NCBI GenBank assembly: GCA_946552115.1
Contig: CAMNRH010000011.1
Location: 1 to 64,000, forward strand
DNA from: an uncultured Lachnospiraceae bacterium
GTDB taxonomy: Bacteria > Bacillota > Clostridia > Lachnospirales > Lachnospiraceae
Length of the DNA: 64,000 nucleotides
Direction of reading: 5' to 3'
Shown here: in pieces, positions 1 through 10,846 of the stretch
How the letters are laid out: the number at the start of each line of letters is the position of its first letter
Numbering within the stretch: position 1 is the stretch's first letter
Made by a program: the position numbers and the translations under genes
The notes under the pieces: generated by a model
The model's database searches: none
Told to the model about the DNA's origin: nothing
What the model saw: only the letters and a program-made list of their open reading frames with translations

Positions 1-697
<697 letters not shown>

Positions 698-904
698 TAT
701 CTTAACAGCCGTTCTGCACGGCTCTTAAAATCTCGTTCTCTCCCCCGGTCAGGAAAACTGCTCGCTTCCCTTTTCCCGTTTTACTGTTTTTAGGTTGACA
801 TCTCTCGATGTCCGTTCTGAATTTTCTTCTCTTAAGAATCTTCAGGGTTGTTGTCTATTGTTTGATTTTCAAGGTGCTTCGCTGTCTTACGCGACAACTT
901 CTAA

Positions 905-933
905 AGGATAACACGTTTTTGTTTGTTTGTCAA
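905..933 (-). promoter_or_regulatory. Putative rRNA promoter (proximal): TTGACA-N17-TATCCT
   Basis: rc of 'aggata...tgtcaa'; spacer 911-927 = 17 nt; upstream of 16S on minus strand. Confidence 0.55.
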
Positions 934-1039
934 CACTTTTTTGTTATCTTTTTTATCTGCCTTTTCTGTTTTCAGATCTAAAAGCACAGTTCCACGCCTT
1001 TATCTCTAAAAATCCACCGCGTCTCCGCGATGGAACTTT

Positions 1040-1068
1040 ATGATACCAAATTATATTTTTAATGTCAA
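1040..1068 (-). promoter_or_regulatory. Putative rRNA promoter (distal): TTGACA-N17-TATCAT
   Basis: rc of 'atgata...tgtcaa' with 17-nt spacer, upstream of 16S. Confidence 0.55.
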
Positions 1069-1095
1069 GGTTTTTTTACATTTATTTGTCTTTTT

Positions 1096-2001
1096 TTACA
1101 TTTTTGTTGCAAGCTGCATCACCGGATTATATTCATACAGTATTCTCAGCATCCCATTATCCTGTATCATATCATAAATTCCCGTTCCGAAAGAAGCCAC
1201 ATACATAAGTGTCACGATAATAAAAAGCGTCCAAACTATAACAAGTGCGCATACAATTCCGATAGCGCCTCCCGCAATCCGGTTGACGATCCCCAGCATC
1301 GGTAGATCCGCGACAAAATCCAGCGCAAATATAACCGCCCGCGTAATAATTGTAACTACAAGAAATGTGCACAAAAATGAAACAACATTAATAACCAGCT
1401 TTGCCAAAAACTGTCCTACATACTGGGCAAATGTTTCTACTCCAAGCTCTTTATATATTTCATCGTTGTTATTGGCGGAGAGCAGATTTTTAAAGACTTC
1501 CGGGAGCCGGGCTGACTCGATTGCCGCCACCTGCATATCTCTCGGAACCTCCGCTTCTTCAATCACCTCCTGAACGCTGCCGGCTTTAAGCCCATCCAGA
1601 ATGCTGCTTGATATACCATATTTAGAGAGCTCCTCTCCGGTAACCTTTCCGTCTATGATATCATCAATACTAATTCCCAATTCATCCAGCTGCTCCTCAT
1701 TCATTCCCGCAGCCTTCAGCACTTTACGGACACCCTCTTCTGTAAGCGCCCCTTCTTCCACATCTGCCACAGCCGAACCCGCCGCTTCAATCACGGCGCC
1801 CTTTACCTGATCTTCTATCACATCGTCCAGCGGTGTAAACTCGCTGATTGCTTTTGACATGTACGGCGTAAGCAGCGTTACCAAAATCAGTGTTATCATT
1901 GTTGTCAACAGAGAAACCGCAATTCTCACCGCTCCCCTGTACACGCCAATAAAAAACCCTATTACGATAATAGCCACTGTCGTCATCAATACCCAATTCA
2001 T
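1096..2001 (-). CDS. CvpA-family membrane protein
   Basis: 301 aa; N-terminal multi-TM pattern MNWVLMTTVAIIVIGFFIGVYRGAVRIAVSLL typical of CvpA. Confidence 0.65.
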   Translation of the reverse strand: MNWVLMTTVAIIVIGFFIGVYRGAVRIAVSLLTTMITLILVTLLTPYMSKAISEFTPLDDVIEDQVKGAVIEAAGSAVADVEEGALTEEGVRKVLKAAGMNEEQLDELGISIDDIIDGKVTGEELSKYGISSSILDGLKAGSVQEVIEEAEVPRDMQVAAIESARLPEVFKNLLSANNNDEIYKELGVETFAQYVGQFLAKLVINVVSFLCTFLVVTIITRAVIFALDFVADLPMLGIVNRIAGGAIGIVCALVIVWTLFIIVTLMYVASFGTGIYDMIQDNGMLRILYEYNPVMQLATKM

Positions 2002-2010
2002 ACTCTCTCC

Positions 2011-3189
2011 TTATTTCACAAGACGGATATGCTCCATTCCGTTTGCATTCATCACAATGTACTTATTAACACCTGCCACCGGAAATATTTCCAATATCTG
2101 ATTATTCATCTCTCCCTGAAATTTTTGTATTCCATTTTTCAAAAAGATACTGCACTGCTTTCCGTCATACATAATAACCTGACTTCCGCAGAGCTTTATA
2201 TTACTATAATTCCCCGAAAAATCCTTTGATAACACCTGCCGTCCGGATGTATTATAAATTCTGAGCTCGTGCCCCCCCTTTCTTTCATTTCTCAGAACCA
2301 TTCCGATATATTTACCGTTATGAAACACACTTTCTATTTCCTTGTCTATCTTAACCGCTGCTTCCTCCTCCGGCATTTCTTTTCCTTTATAAATCACAAG
2401 AAGATTGTCTCCTACTGCCGCCGATGTATTTTTCGACATAAAAAATACATCCGCCATAATTGTCCCTTTATATGACTTGTCCATCACCTGGTGGTCTGTT
2501 TTTTCCTCACCCTCCTCACCGAAATTATAGAACCCGATTCGGGATGTAATCGCCCCGTCCTGCGTATACAGATACACAACCTGCATAACCTGTCCGTCCG
2601 GGGAAATCGCCGCGTCTATCGGATATCCGTTTCCTTCCAAAGACATTTTATGCTCCACCAGAATATTTCCCGCCGTATCATAACAGACAATTCTCTCCGG
2701 CGCTGATTCATTTTTCAATATGGCGCACACAATCCCCTGCTCCGAAACGGATATTTTCTGAATCGGAAGCGTTGTATGAATCTCTCCTTTCACTCCGTCT
2801 CTCTGAAACACATAAATATCATTCCCGCCCTTATCTGCAACTGCCGCCGAGGTTTCGTTTCCTTCGACAAACGGATTCTTAATCTGATACGGCTGATTCC
2901 ATTGCCTCTCCCCGCTTTGATTCAGATAAGAAATACCGTCTCTGCTGTACTTCACCACTCCTCCTGCAAACTGCCTGTAGCTTCCGTCCTCCGCTCCCGT
3001 ATCCTCATAGGTATCAGATACTCTGACAGCGGTATATGTTTGCAGCTGAATAAAAAGATATACCGCAGCGCCTATAGCCAGAGCAAAAAACATACCGGCA
3101 ATCTTTCTCTTTCGCTTCCGTTTTTTGTAATTTCTGGTCTGATTTTCAATCTCTTCTCTGGAAATTTCGCTATTCCTTCGATATGACAT
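2011..3189 (-). CDS. DUF5711-like membrane-anchored protein
   Basis: 392 aa; basic N-terminus, one TM, beta-propeller-like repeats; adjacent to CvpA-like gene. Confidence 0.55.
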   Translation of the reverse strand: MSYRRNSEISREEIENQTRNYKKRKRKRKIAGMFFALAIGAAVYLFIQLQTYTAVRVSDTYEDTGAEDGSYRQFAGGVVKYSRDGISYLNQSGERQWNQPYQIKNPFVEGNETSAAVADKGGNDIYVFQRDGVKGEIHTTLPIQKISVSEQGIVCAILKNESAPERIVCYDTAGNILVEHKMSLEGNGYPIDAAISPDGQVMQVVYLYTQDGAITSRIGFYNFGEEGEEKTDHQVMDKSYKGTIMADVFFMSKNTSAAVGDNLLVIYKGKEMPEEEAAVKIDKEIESVFHNGKYIGMVLRNERKGGHELRIYNTSGRQVLSKDFSGNYSNIKLCGSQVIMYDGKQCSIFLKNGIQKFQGEMNNQILEIFPVAGVNKYIVMNANGMEHIRLVK

Positions 3190-3251
3190 TATAGCTTCCT
3201 TTCGTTCTTTACTGCTTCTATCATCATTTGTTTATTGTAACACACTATACA

Positions 3252-4358
3252 CTACGGTAACAATAATTTTTGCCCTATATAAATGAGATTTCCGTCCTTA
3301 AGCCCGTTCATTTTACAGATAGCATCCACATGCCCCCTGTCTCCGTACACGTCGATACTGATTGTATCAAGCGTGTCCCCTTTTTTCACAACATAAAAAT
3401 CTGTTTCACTTAACTGCTCTAAGGTAGCAAAGGCTTCCGGCATATTTTCCGCGGACCCCCCCGTCTCTTCTGTACTTTCCTTTACCTCATCCTCTGTCTC
3501 TTCCGTATCCTCAGGCTGTGTATCGTCACCGGCATCGGCCGCATAGACTTTTTTCTCTTTTGCAGGCGTTTTATCCTCCCCGGGTTTATTCACGGATTGG
3601 GATAATGATTCCAGCGAACTCTGTACCGATTCCATTTTTTCATAATTATTCATGGCTGAGACACCGATTACGAGTACAATAATTACAAGCAGAACACTTG
3701 TCACATATAAGATTCGGGAGCTTTGACGCTGCTCCCGGTATTCTGCTTTTTCCTTTATTGCACTACGAAAATTCTTTGCAGCTCGATCCTCAACCATTTC
3801 GCTGGGTGTAACGCCATTCTGTCTGCGTGTGCTAATCATATAATTCTGCATGGCGGGATTCCTCTCATAATAAATATAGTGTCCTCCCATCTGCATTAAT
3901 TCGCCATATTTATACGCAAAAAACATTTCGTCATTTTCCACAGAATCTTTCCATATAAATATGCTGTTTTCTTTTGCAAACATTTTCCCGTGAATCTTGT
4001 TCACGCCCCGGTTCAGGCTCATAGGGTGTCCCGTCTCCACAAGGCACCAGCCCACAATATCCTGCCCCTCAAAATATTGCTTTTTCTTTTCCTCTAAATC
4101 GTTTTTCGTATCCTCATTAATAAGAATCTCTGTTCCGTCGACCGTAATTTCTTTCATTTGTATCGCGCCGGATATATAGACGACGGGCTGTCCGTCCTGC
4201 TCCATAATCTCTCCGGCAAGCGCTGCGGCAACTGGTGCGTCAATTGCTTTCGTGCGTATCTGGCTTAAATATGTGTCCACGTAATCCTCTACATATATCT
4301 TCGGCTCGTCGCTCACATTTCCTACCTGCCTTACATTTTTAGGAAACTGTCTTTCCAT
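3252..4358 (-). CDS. Membrane-anchored protein with C-terminal LysM domain and an unusual N-terminal (possibly MPN/JAB-like) domain
   Basis: 368 aa; TM ILYVTSVLLVIIVLVIGVSAM; LysM YVVKKGDTLDTISIDVYGDRGHVDAICKMNGLKDGNLIYIGQKLLLP. Confidence 0.75.
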   Translation of the reverse strand: MERQFPKNVRQVGNVSDEPKIYVEDYVDTYLSQIRTKAIDAPVAAALAGEIMEQDGQPVVYISGAIQMKEITVDGTEILINEDTKNDLEEKKKQYFEGQDIVGWCLVETGHPMSLNRGVNKIHGKMFAKENSIFIWKDSVENDEMFFAYKYGELMQMGGHYIYYERNPAMQNYMISTRRQNGVTPSEMVEDRAAKNFRSAIKEKAEYREQRQSSRILYVTSVLLVIIVLVIGVSAMNNYEKMESVQSSLESLSQSVNKPGEDKTPAKEKKVYAADAGDDTQPEDTEETEDEVKESTEETGGSAENMPEAFATLEQLSETDFYVVKKGDTLDTISIDVYGDRGHVDAICKMNGLKDGNLIYIGQKLLLP

Positions 4359-4463
4359 ATACTCTCACCTCGTCTTACATATTTTTGCTTATGATAGCAT
4401 ATGGATTGCGCGCATTTTATCAATTGGTGAGGCCTGTCCAAAGAAATTTACGGCATCTTCCCG

Positions 4464-5021
4464 TTATTTTCGACGGCTTGTTTCACAAGCGCCACAATAC
4501 TTGTCTGTTATAGTCGTAATCCATCCTTCTTTCGTGCGCGGAAAGGAAAACAGCGTAACCGGCCACATATGATGCAAAATAACATCTTTTTCTGTGGAAT
4601 TGAGCTTAAACAGCTTTTCGGCATTTTTATACGCCTGTTCCGGGTGTGTCATTCCGTGAAAATAATCGCCCGTTCTGGCGGCATGCGTATGCCAGTCATA
4701 TAAAAATAAATCATGAAGCATTCCCGCTCTCGCCGCTGCGCGTGCGTTTAAATGAAAGAACCTGCACCATTGGTAATTATAGTATGCGACGTTCATACAG
4801 TGCTGATAACAGTTTGTACTGCCGTGATGCGGATATTTCTTCATCCGAAGCACTACCGGATGTTTTGCTATATCCTTTATTTCCTCGTAAAATTCATCCC
4901 GCCATCTTCTGCGGATTCCCTTAAGTCTCCTAAATGTATGTATGCGTAATTCACGTATCATTCTTCTGTCCTCCGATGCCATTATAGCACAGCCGAAAGA
5001 AAAAGTTGTTTTTATTTGCAA
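4464..5021 (-). CDS. HD-domain phosphohydrolase-like protein
   Basis: 185 aa; H...HD pattern in STNCYQHCMNVAYYNYQWCRFF...AAARAGMLHDLFLYDWH. Confidence 0.7.
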   Translation of the reverse strand: MQIKTTFSFGCAIMASEDRRMIRELRIHTFRRLKGIRRRWRDEFYEEIKDIAKHPVVLRMKKYPHHGSTNCYQHCMNVAYYNYQWCRFFHLNARAAARAGMLHDLFLYDWHTHAARTGDYFHGMTHPEQAYKNAEKLFKLNSTEKDVILHHMWPVTLFSFPRTKEGWITTITDKYCGACETSRRK

Positions 5022-5034
5022 AAAAAGCTATAAT
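5006..5034 (+). promoter_or_regulatory. Putative sigma-A promoter TTGTTT-N17-TATAAT for asnB
   Basis: TTGTTT at 5006-5011, TATAAT at 5029-5034, 36 nt upstream of ATG 5070. Confidence 0.55.
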
Positions 5035-5069
5035 GCAGGGTAGACTAGAAACAAAGGAGATGAATTTCT

Positions 5070-6959
5070 ATGTGTGGATTCACAGGATATATCGGGAAAC
5101 TCGAAAATCGAGAGGAAGTTTTAGTCAATATGATGAATACCATCATTCACCGCGGTCCTGACAGCGAAGGAAAATATATTGACGAAGACGCAGCGCTTGG
5201 CTTCCGCCGTCTTAGCATCATTGACCTTTCCTCTGTGGGAGATCAGCCTCTGTACAATGAGGATCGCAGCATGGTGTTGGTTTTTAACGGAGAAATCTAC
5301 AATTACCAGGAATTAAGAGAAGAGCTGATAGAGGCCGGACATACATTTACTTCCAACACGGATTCGGAAACACTGCTTCACGGTTTTGAGGAATGGGAGG
5401 AACGTCTGCTTGAACGCCTTCGCGGAATGTATGCTTTCGCAATCTGGGATATTAAGAAAAGAAAGCTTTTTGCGGCACGGGATATATTCGGAATCAAACC
5501 TCTTTATTATGCGCAAATGAACGGCACACTTCTGTTTGGCTCCGAAATAAAATCCTTTATGGAGCATCCTAAATTTGATAAAGTATTTAATGAAACCGCC
5601 CTCGGCAATTATCTTTCTTTCCAGTTTGTTCCAACAAACGAAACATTTTTTAAGGGCGTGTTCTGCCTGCAGCCGGGGCATTATTTTATCTACGAAAACG
5701 GTGTCATGAGCATTACGCGTTATTTTGAACCTCACTTTACGGGAAACTGCAAAAAACCTTTCAGCGAAGTAGTAAATGACGTAGAAGCAGTCATGAAAGA
5801 TTCTATAAAGATGCATAAAATCAGCGATGTTGAAGTTGCCTCCTATCTGTCCAGCGGCGTAGATTCCAGCTATCTGACCTATCTTGGACAGGTAGACCAT
5901 ACATTTACCGTAGGATTTGATGAGGGCAGATACAGCGAGATTCAGGACGCAAAGGAATTCGCCGCAAGCATCCATATGAAGAATGATGCCAAAGTCATTA
6001 CTCCCGACGAATACTGGGATAACCTCTCTGACATTCAATACTATATGGACGAGCCTGTTGCAGACCCCGCCGCGATTGCACTGTTCTTTTTAAGTCAGGA
6101 AGCGGCAAAAAAGGTGAAAGTCGTTCTCTCCGGGGAGGGCTCCGATGAATTATTCGGCGGATATAATATTTATTGTGAGCCGATGGAGCATACAGGCTTT
6201 AATAAAATTCCGATGCCCATTCGCCGTATACTCGGTAAATTCGCAGAATACTGCCTCCCGCGCGGTATGAAAGGCCGCGGTTTTCTGATGCGCCACGGCA
6301 AAACGCTTGAGGAGAGATACTTTGCGAATGCAACAAATATTTTCACCGAGCGGGAAGCAAATAAAATATTGAAAAACGGCTGCGTACCCGGAATCCGGAA
6401 GATTACCAGACCCCTTTATGACCGCGTAAAGGACAAAGACCCCGTAACGAAGATGCAGTACGTAGATCTTCATCTCTGGCTGGTGCACGACATACTTATG
6501 AAAGGCGACAAGATGGGAATGGCCAATTCTTTGGAGGTGCGCGTTCCTTTCCTTGATAAAAAAGTACTGGAGCTCGCCGAAACACTGCCTCTGAACTATA
6601 AAGTGCGCGCTCCGAAAACAAAGGTCGCTCTCAGAGGAGCCGCCGAAAAGGTCATCCGCAGCAAAACCGCCGAAAAGAAAAAGCTGGGCTTCCCGATTCC
6701 TACCCGTGTCTGGTTAAAGGAGGACAAATACTATAAGCGGGTAAAGAAAATGTTCACCTCTGACGCGGCAGAACAGTTTTTCAACACAAAGCTTCTGGTA
6801 AAAATGCTCGACAACCATAAAAACGGAAAAAACAGAAACGAAAAAACAGATAACAGCAGAAAAATATGGACCGTATATATCTTCCTTGTTTGGTACGACA
6901 GGTTCTTCGGACATGGCAAGCCTGTCCATCCAAGTCAATCGGGGACGGGGTTTTTTTAA
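5070..6959 (+). CDS. asnB: Asparagine synthase (glutamine-hydrolysing)
   Basis: MCGFTGYIG N-terminal GATase II Cys2; PPi-loop SYLSSGVDSSYL; C-terminal GTGFF* encoded by an intergenic repeat. Confidence 0.95.
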   Translation: MCGFTGYIGKLENREEVLVNMMNTIIHRGPDSEGKYIDEDAALGFRRLSIIDLSSVGDQPLYNEDRSMVLVFNGEIYNYQELREELIEAGHTFTSNTDSETLLHGFEEWEERLLERLRGMYAFAIWDIKKRKLFAARDIFGIKPLYYAQMNGTLLFGSEIKSFMEHPKFDKVFNETALGNYLSFQFVPTNETFFKGVFCLQPGHYFIYENGVMSITRYFEPHFTGNCKKPFSEVVNDVEAVMKDSIKMHKISDVEVASYLSSGVDSSYLTYLGQVDHTFTVGFDEGRYSEIQDAKEFAASIHMKNDAKVITPDEYWDNLSDIQYYMDEPVADPAAIALFFLSQEAAKKVKVVLSGEGSDELFGGYNIYCEPMEHTGFNKIPMPIRRILGKFAEYCLPRGMKGRGFLMRHGKTLEERYFANATNIFTEREANKILKNGCVPGIRKITRPLYDRVKDKDPVTKMQYVDLHLWLVHDILMKGDKMGMANSLEVRVPFLDKKVLELAETLPLNYKVRAPKTKVALRGAAEKVIRSKTAEKKKLGFPIPTRVWLKEDKYYKRVKKMFTSDAAEQFFNTKLLVKMLDNHKNGKNRNEKTDNSRKIWTVYIFLVWYDRFFGHGKPVHPSQSGTGFF

Positions 6960-6994
6960 AAAAACCCCGTCCCCGATTGACTTATCCCTGTCCC
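6933..6994 (-). repeat. Palindromic repeat R1: 50-bp perfect palindrome plus CCCTGTCCC box
   Basis: agtcaatcggggacggggttttttt|aaaaaaaccccgtccccgattgact at 6933-6982, box at 6986-6994. Confidence 0.95.
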
Positions 6995-7932
6995 TATACG
7001 AATGCTTTTACTTTTTCATAAATGCTTTCTGCGTCCAGTCCGTATTTCTTAATCAACTCCTTTGCCGGTCCTGATTCCCCATATACGTCATTAATGCCGA
7101 TTTTCATAACCCGCGCCGGCGCTTTCTCCGCAACCACGTCACATACCGCGCTTCCGAGACCTCCGATGACGGAATGCTCCTCTACCGTTACAATTTTACC
7201 TGTTTTGGCGGCTGCTTTTATTACGGCCTCTTCATCTAACGGCTTGATGGTATGAATATTAATTACCTCCGCGCTGATTCCATCCCCCGCAAGTTTTTCC
7301 GCCGCATCAAGAGCCTCTGATACCGGAAGCCCGGATGCAATAATCGTCACATCGGTCCCTTCGCGAAGCGTCACCGCCTTCCCCAGCTCAAATTTATAAT
7401 CCTTGTTGTCATTGATAACCGGAACCGCAAGCCGCCCAAATCGCAGATACACCGGCCCCATATGCTCATAAGCCGCCTTTACCGCCGCTTTTGCCTCTAT
7501 ATCATCTGCCGGATTGATAACGACCATCCCAGGAATCGTTCTCATTAAAGCAATATCCTCGTTGCACTGATGTGTTGCACCGTCCTCTCCTACCGAAATA
7601 CCTGCATGTGTCGCACCGATTTTGACATTCAGCTTCGGATATCCTACCGAATTGCGCACCTGCTCGTATGCGCGTCCTGCCGCAAACATTGCAAAAGAAC
7701 TTGCAAACGGCACTTTTCCTGTCGTGGCAATGCCTGCCGCCACACCAATCATATTACATTCGGCAATCCCGCAGTCAATGTGCCGCTCCGGATATGCCTT
7801 TTTAAACACGCTTGTTTTTGTTGCTGCCGCAAGATCCGCATCTAATACGACAACATCCTCATGCTCTTTTCCCAATTCCGCCAAAGCATTACCGTAGCTT
7901 TCTCTCGTTGCAATTTTCTTTACATCTGACAT
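6994..7932 (-). CDS. Transketolase C-terminal subunit
   Basis: 312 aa; transketolase Pyr/C-domain pattern (VVLDADLAAATKT, PERHIDCGIAECNMIGVAAG, EEHSVIGGLGSAV). Confidence 0.93.
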   Translation of the reverse strand: MSDVKKIATRESYGNALAELGKEHEDVVVLDADLAAATKTSVFKKAYPERHIDCGIAECNMIGVAAGIATTGKVPFASSFAMFAAGRAYEQVRNSVGYPKLNVKIGATHAGISVGEDGATHQCNEDIALMRTIPGMVVINPADDIEAKAAVKAAYEHMGPVYLRFGRLAVPVINDNKDYKFELGKAVTLREGTDVTIIASGLPVSEALDAAEKLAGDGISAEVINIHTIKPLDEEAVIKAAAKTGKIVTVEEHSVIGGLGSAVCDVVAEKAPARVMKIGINDVYGESGPAKELIKKYGLDAESIYEKVKAFV

Positions 7933-8756
7933 AATGCTTCACCTACCTTTTCTAAATCTGCCATAGCCACCTCATACTGCTCGTCGTTCGGAGCCGCTCC
8001 GTGCCATGCTGCCTGATTTTCCATAAAGGAAACATTCTTTCCCTTTATTGTTTTTGCAATAATAGCCGTAGGCTGCCCTTTTGTCTCTCTTGCCTCTTTA
8101 AATGCCGCGTCAATCGCGTCAAAATCATGTCCGTCAATATTAATAACATGGAAGTTGAATGCTTCAAATTTTTTATCTATCGGATATGGAGAATTTACCT
8201 CCGTAATTGCGCCGTCAATCTGCAAATTATTATTATCCACAATCACAACCAGATTATCAAGTTTCCTGTGTGCCGCAAGCATGGATGCCTCCCATACCTG
8301 CCCCTCCTGAATTTCACCGTCTCCAAGAAGCGTATAGACTCTATAAGAATCTCCGGACAGCTTTGCAGAAATTGCCATTCCTACCGCCGCGGAAATCCCT
8401 TGTCCCAGAGAACCGCTTGACATATCAACGCCCGGTATATGCTTCATATCCGGATGCCCCTGAAGATAAGAACCTATTTTTCGGAGTGTCTTTAAATCCT
8501 CCACCGGGAAAAAGCCTCTGTTTGCCAAAACCGAATAGTATCCCGGCGCCGTATGGCCCTTAGATAATACAAAGCGGTCACGGTCAGCTCTTTTCGGATT
8601 TTCCGGATTGATATTCATTTCCTCAAAAAACAGATACGTATAAATGTCCGCCGCCGACAGAGAACCGCCCGGATGTCCGCATTTTGCACTATGAACAGCA
8701 GTGACAATTCCTTTGCGCACCTCGTTCGCAGTTTTCATTAGCTCAAGTTTGTTCAT
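7920..8756 (-). CDS. Transketolase N-terminal (TPP-binding) subunit
   Basis: 278 aa; CGHPGGSLSAADI, GDGEIQEGQVWEASM TPP motif; overlaps the C subunit gene by 13 nt. Confidence 0.93.
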   Translation of the reverse strand: MNKLELMKTANEVRKGIVTAVHSAKCGHPGGSLSAADIYTYLFFEEMNINPENPKRADRDRFVLSKGHTAPGYYSVLANRGFFPVEDLKTLRKIGSYLQGHPDMKHIPGVDMSSGSLGQGISAAVGMAISAKLSGDSYRVYTLLGDGEIQEGQVWEASMLAAHRKLDNLVVIVDNNNLQIDGAITEVNSPYPIDKKFEAFNFHVINIDGHDFDAIDAAFKEARETKGQPTAIIAKTIKGKNVSFMENQAAWHGAAPNDEQYEVAMADLEKVGEALCQM

Positions 8757-8767
8757 GTCTGCTCCTC

Positions 8768-9424
8768 CTATTCTCCAAACACAGCCTTGTAATCTGCCTG
8801 GAATTTCTCAATACCTGCATCTGTAAGCGGATGATGTGTCATCTGCTCAATTACCTTATATGGTACCGTTGCAATATCAGCGCCGGCAAGAGCACAATCC
8901 GTCACATGAATCGTATTTCTTACACTCGCTGCAATAATCTGCGTATCAATATCGCCGGCAACACGGAAGATTTCAGCAATCTCCGCAATCAAATCCGTAC
9001 CCCTTACGGAAATATCATCCAGACGTCCTAAAAACGGAGATACATAGGTAGCCCCCGCTCTCGCTGCAAGAAGCGCCTGATTAGCGGTGAAAACTAATGT
9101 CACATTTGTCTTAATCCCCTCTGCCGTAAGCTGCTTGCAGGCTTTCAGCCCCTCTGCGGTCATCGGAAGCTTTACTACCATATTCGGATGAATTTTTGCA
9201 ATTGATCTTCCTTCTTCAATCATCCCCTCAGCGTCAACAGTTGTCGCCTTGACCTCACCGCTGATTGGACCGTCCACAATAGATGCAATCTCTGCAATCA
9301 CTTCCTCAAACACTCTTCCTTCTTTAGCAATCAGGGAAGGATTTGTTGTTACGCCGCAAATAACCCCCATATCATTTGCCTTTCTAATATCCTCTACCTT
9401 AGCCGTGTCAATAAAAAATCTCAT
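8768..9424 (-). CDS. Transaldolase / fructose-6-phosphate aldolase family
   Basis: [37 protein letters not shown]...VVKLPMT; start at 9424 preferred over longer ORF. Confidence 0.92.
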   Translation of the reverse strand: MRFFIDTAKVEDIRKANDMGVICGVTTNPSLIAKEGRVFEEVIAEIASIVDGPISGEVKATTVDAEGMIEEGRSIAKIHPNMVVKLPMTAEGLKACKQLTAEGIKTNVTLVFTANQALLAARAGATYVSPFLGRLDDISVRGTDLIAEIAEIFRVAGDIDTQIIAASVRNTIHVTDCALAGADIATVPYKVIEQMTHHPLTDAGIEKFQADYKAVFGE

Positions 9425-9652
9425 TTTTCTTCCTCCTTTAAAAATAAATAATACACATGTCTGTCTGAAAAAATTATATCCTATTGCAGGACTTACGGTC
9501 AATAGGCATATATTTTTATTAATAATTTTATTTGTTAATATTTTATTATTATTAATTACTATTCTTTTCTTTTTGATTGGCTTTTTGTTAAATCACAAAC
9601 AATTTCTATCTCAACAGCGTTGTTTTACACATTTTTATTATCTCCGCATAAC

Positions 9653-9691
9653 AGAACCGCAGTATTTATTAATAATAAATACTGCAGTTCT
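9653..9691. repeat. Inverted repeat, 18-bp arms with one mismatch, 3-nt loop
   Basis: agaaccgcagtatttatt-aat-aataaatactgcagttct directly after the LacI-family stop codon. Confidence 0.8.
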
Positions 9692-9692
9692 A

Positions 9693-10793
9693 TTAATTTT
9701 TATTTTTTCTTTGTTTTGCATAAGAGGTTGTCCCCCGCGCAATCAGCTTAGGCTCGTACTCTACATGATAGGTACTGATTGGTTCTATATCAGAATATTT
9801 TGTCACATGAGTAGCTATTTTCTTCATAATAATATCACACGCATCCCGCCCTTTCAGTATAACAAAATGCTCAATCGTCGTAAGCCCTACTTTATGAAGC
9901 CTGGAAAACAGCGTATTATCACACCCCATCACAGATATATCCCCCGGAACCTTTATCTTTGCATCATGCAGGGCATCCATGACTCCGAAAGCAATCATAT
10001 CATTTAATCCTGCTATTGCAGTAATGTCCCCTGTCTCTTTCAAAAGCTCACATGTCAGCTCATAGCCTATCATATACTCAGAGTCAATATGGGCAACATT
10101 TCTGTCAATCTCCTCCTTTGCCGCCTTAATAATCACATTTTCCCTGATACCGGCCGCCTCATATTCTTTCAGAAACCCTTCCACACGCTTCGAGCGCTGC
10201 TTTTGCCTCACCGTAAGCGGCGGCGCAATATATGCAACCTTGCGGTGCCCAAGCTCCAGAAAATGTCTTGCCATCAAACGGCCAAGCTTCGAATTGTCAA
10301 GCTCCACCGCGTCTACATCCAGCTTCTCATTTTGATTGTTGATCACTGCCACCGGAATCGTCCGGGACAACTCCTCCACAAGCCTCATAAAGCAGTCGCT
10401 CGGATTACACATATAGACAATTCCAAGGGGACGGATTTGCCACATCATTTTAAGGTAACACTCCTCCATCCGAAGATCTCTTTGCGTATTACACACAAAC
10501 AACGCGTATCCCTGCTCTTTCGCCCGGGACTCAATGCCCTGCAGCAGCATCACATAATAAGGATTTGTAAGATTCGGACAAAAAACAACCAAGAGCTTCT
10601 CCTTTTTATTACTTCTGGAGGTTTTCCTCTTCTGCGACACATAGCCGAGGTCCTTTGCGGCCCTTTCTACTCTTTCAACCGTTTCTCTGGAAAACGAAGC
10701 ATTATATTTTTTATTCAATATCATGGACACTGTAGATTGAGAAACCCCCGCCTCTCTTGCAATATCCGTAGACGTAACTTTCCTCCTGCTCAT
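9693..10793 (-). CDS. LacI-family transcriptional regulator
   Basis: 366 aa; N-terminal HTH VTSTDIAREAGVSQSTVSMILNKK. Confidence 0.93.
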   Translation of the reverse strand: MSRRKVTSTDIAREAGVSQSTVSMILNKKYNASFSRETVERVERAAKDLGYVSQKRKTSRSNKKEKLLVVFCPNLTNPYYVMLLQGIESRAKEQGYALFVCNTQRDLRMEECYLKMMWQIRPLGIVYMCNPSDCFMRLVEELSRTIPVAVINNQNEKLDVDAVELDNSKLGRLMARHFLELGHRKVAYIAPPLTVRQKQRSKRVEGFLKEYEAAGIRENVIIKAAKEEIDRNVAHIDSEYMIGYELTCELLKETGDITAIAGLNDMIAFGVMDALHDAKIKVPGDISVMGCDNTLFSRLHKVGLTTIEHFVILKGRDACDIIMKKIATHVTKYSDIEPISTYHVEYEPKLIARGTTSYAKQRKNKN

Positions 10794-10804
10794 ACCTCAC
10801 CTCC

Positions 10805-10846
10805 AGTTGGGGACGGGGGAATTTTAAAAAAACCCCGTCCCCAATT
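10805..10846. repeat. Palindromic repeat R2 (hairpin only)
   Basis: agttggggacgggggaattttaaaaaaaccccgtccccaatt. Confidence 0.93.

Noticed and set aside
5313-6488. Antisense ORFs (241 aa and 112 aa) opposite asnB
   Set aside because: Shadow ORFs of a strongly conserved gene; no SD or family signature. The same applies to most antisense ORFs in the track (e.g. 15802-16599, 9249-10007, 10089-11009).
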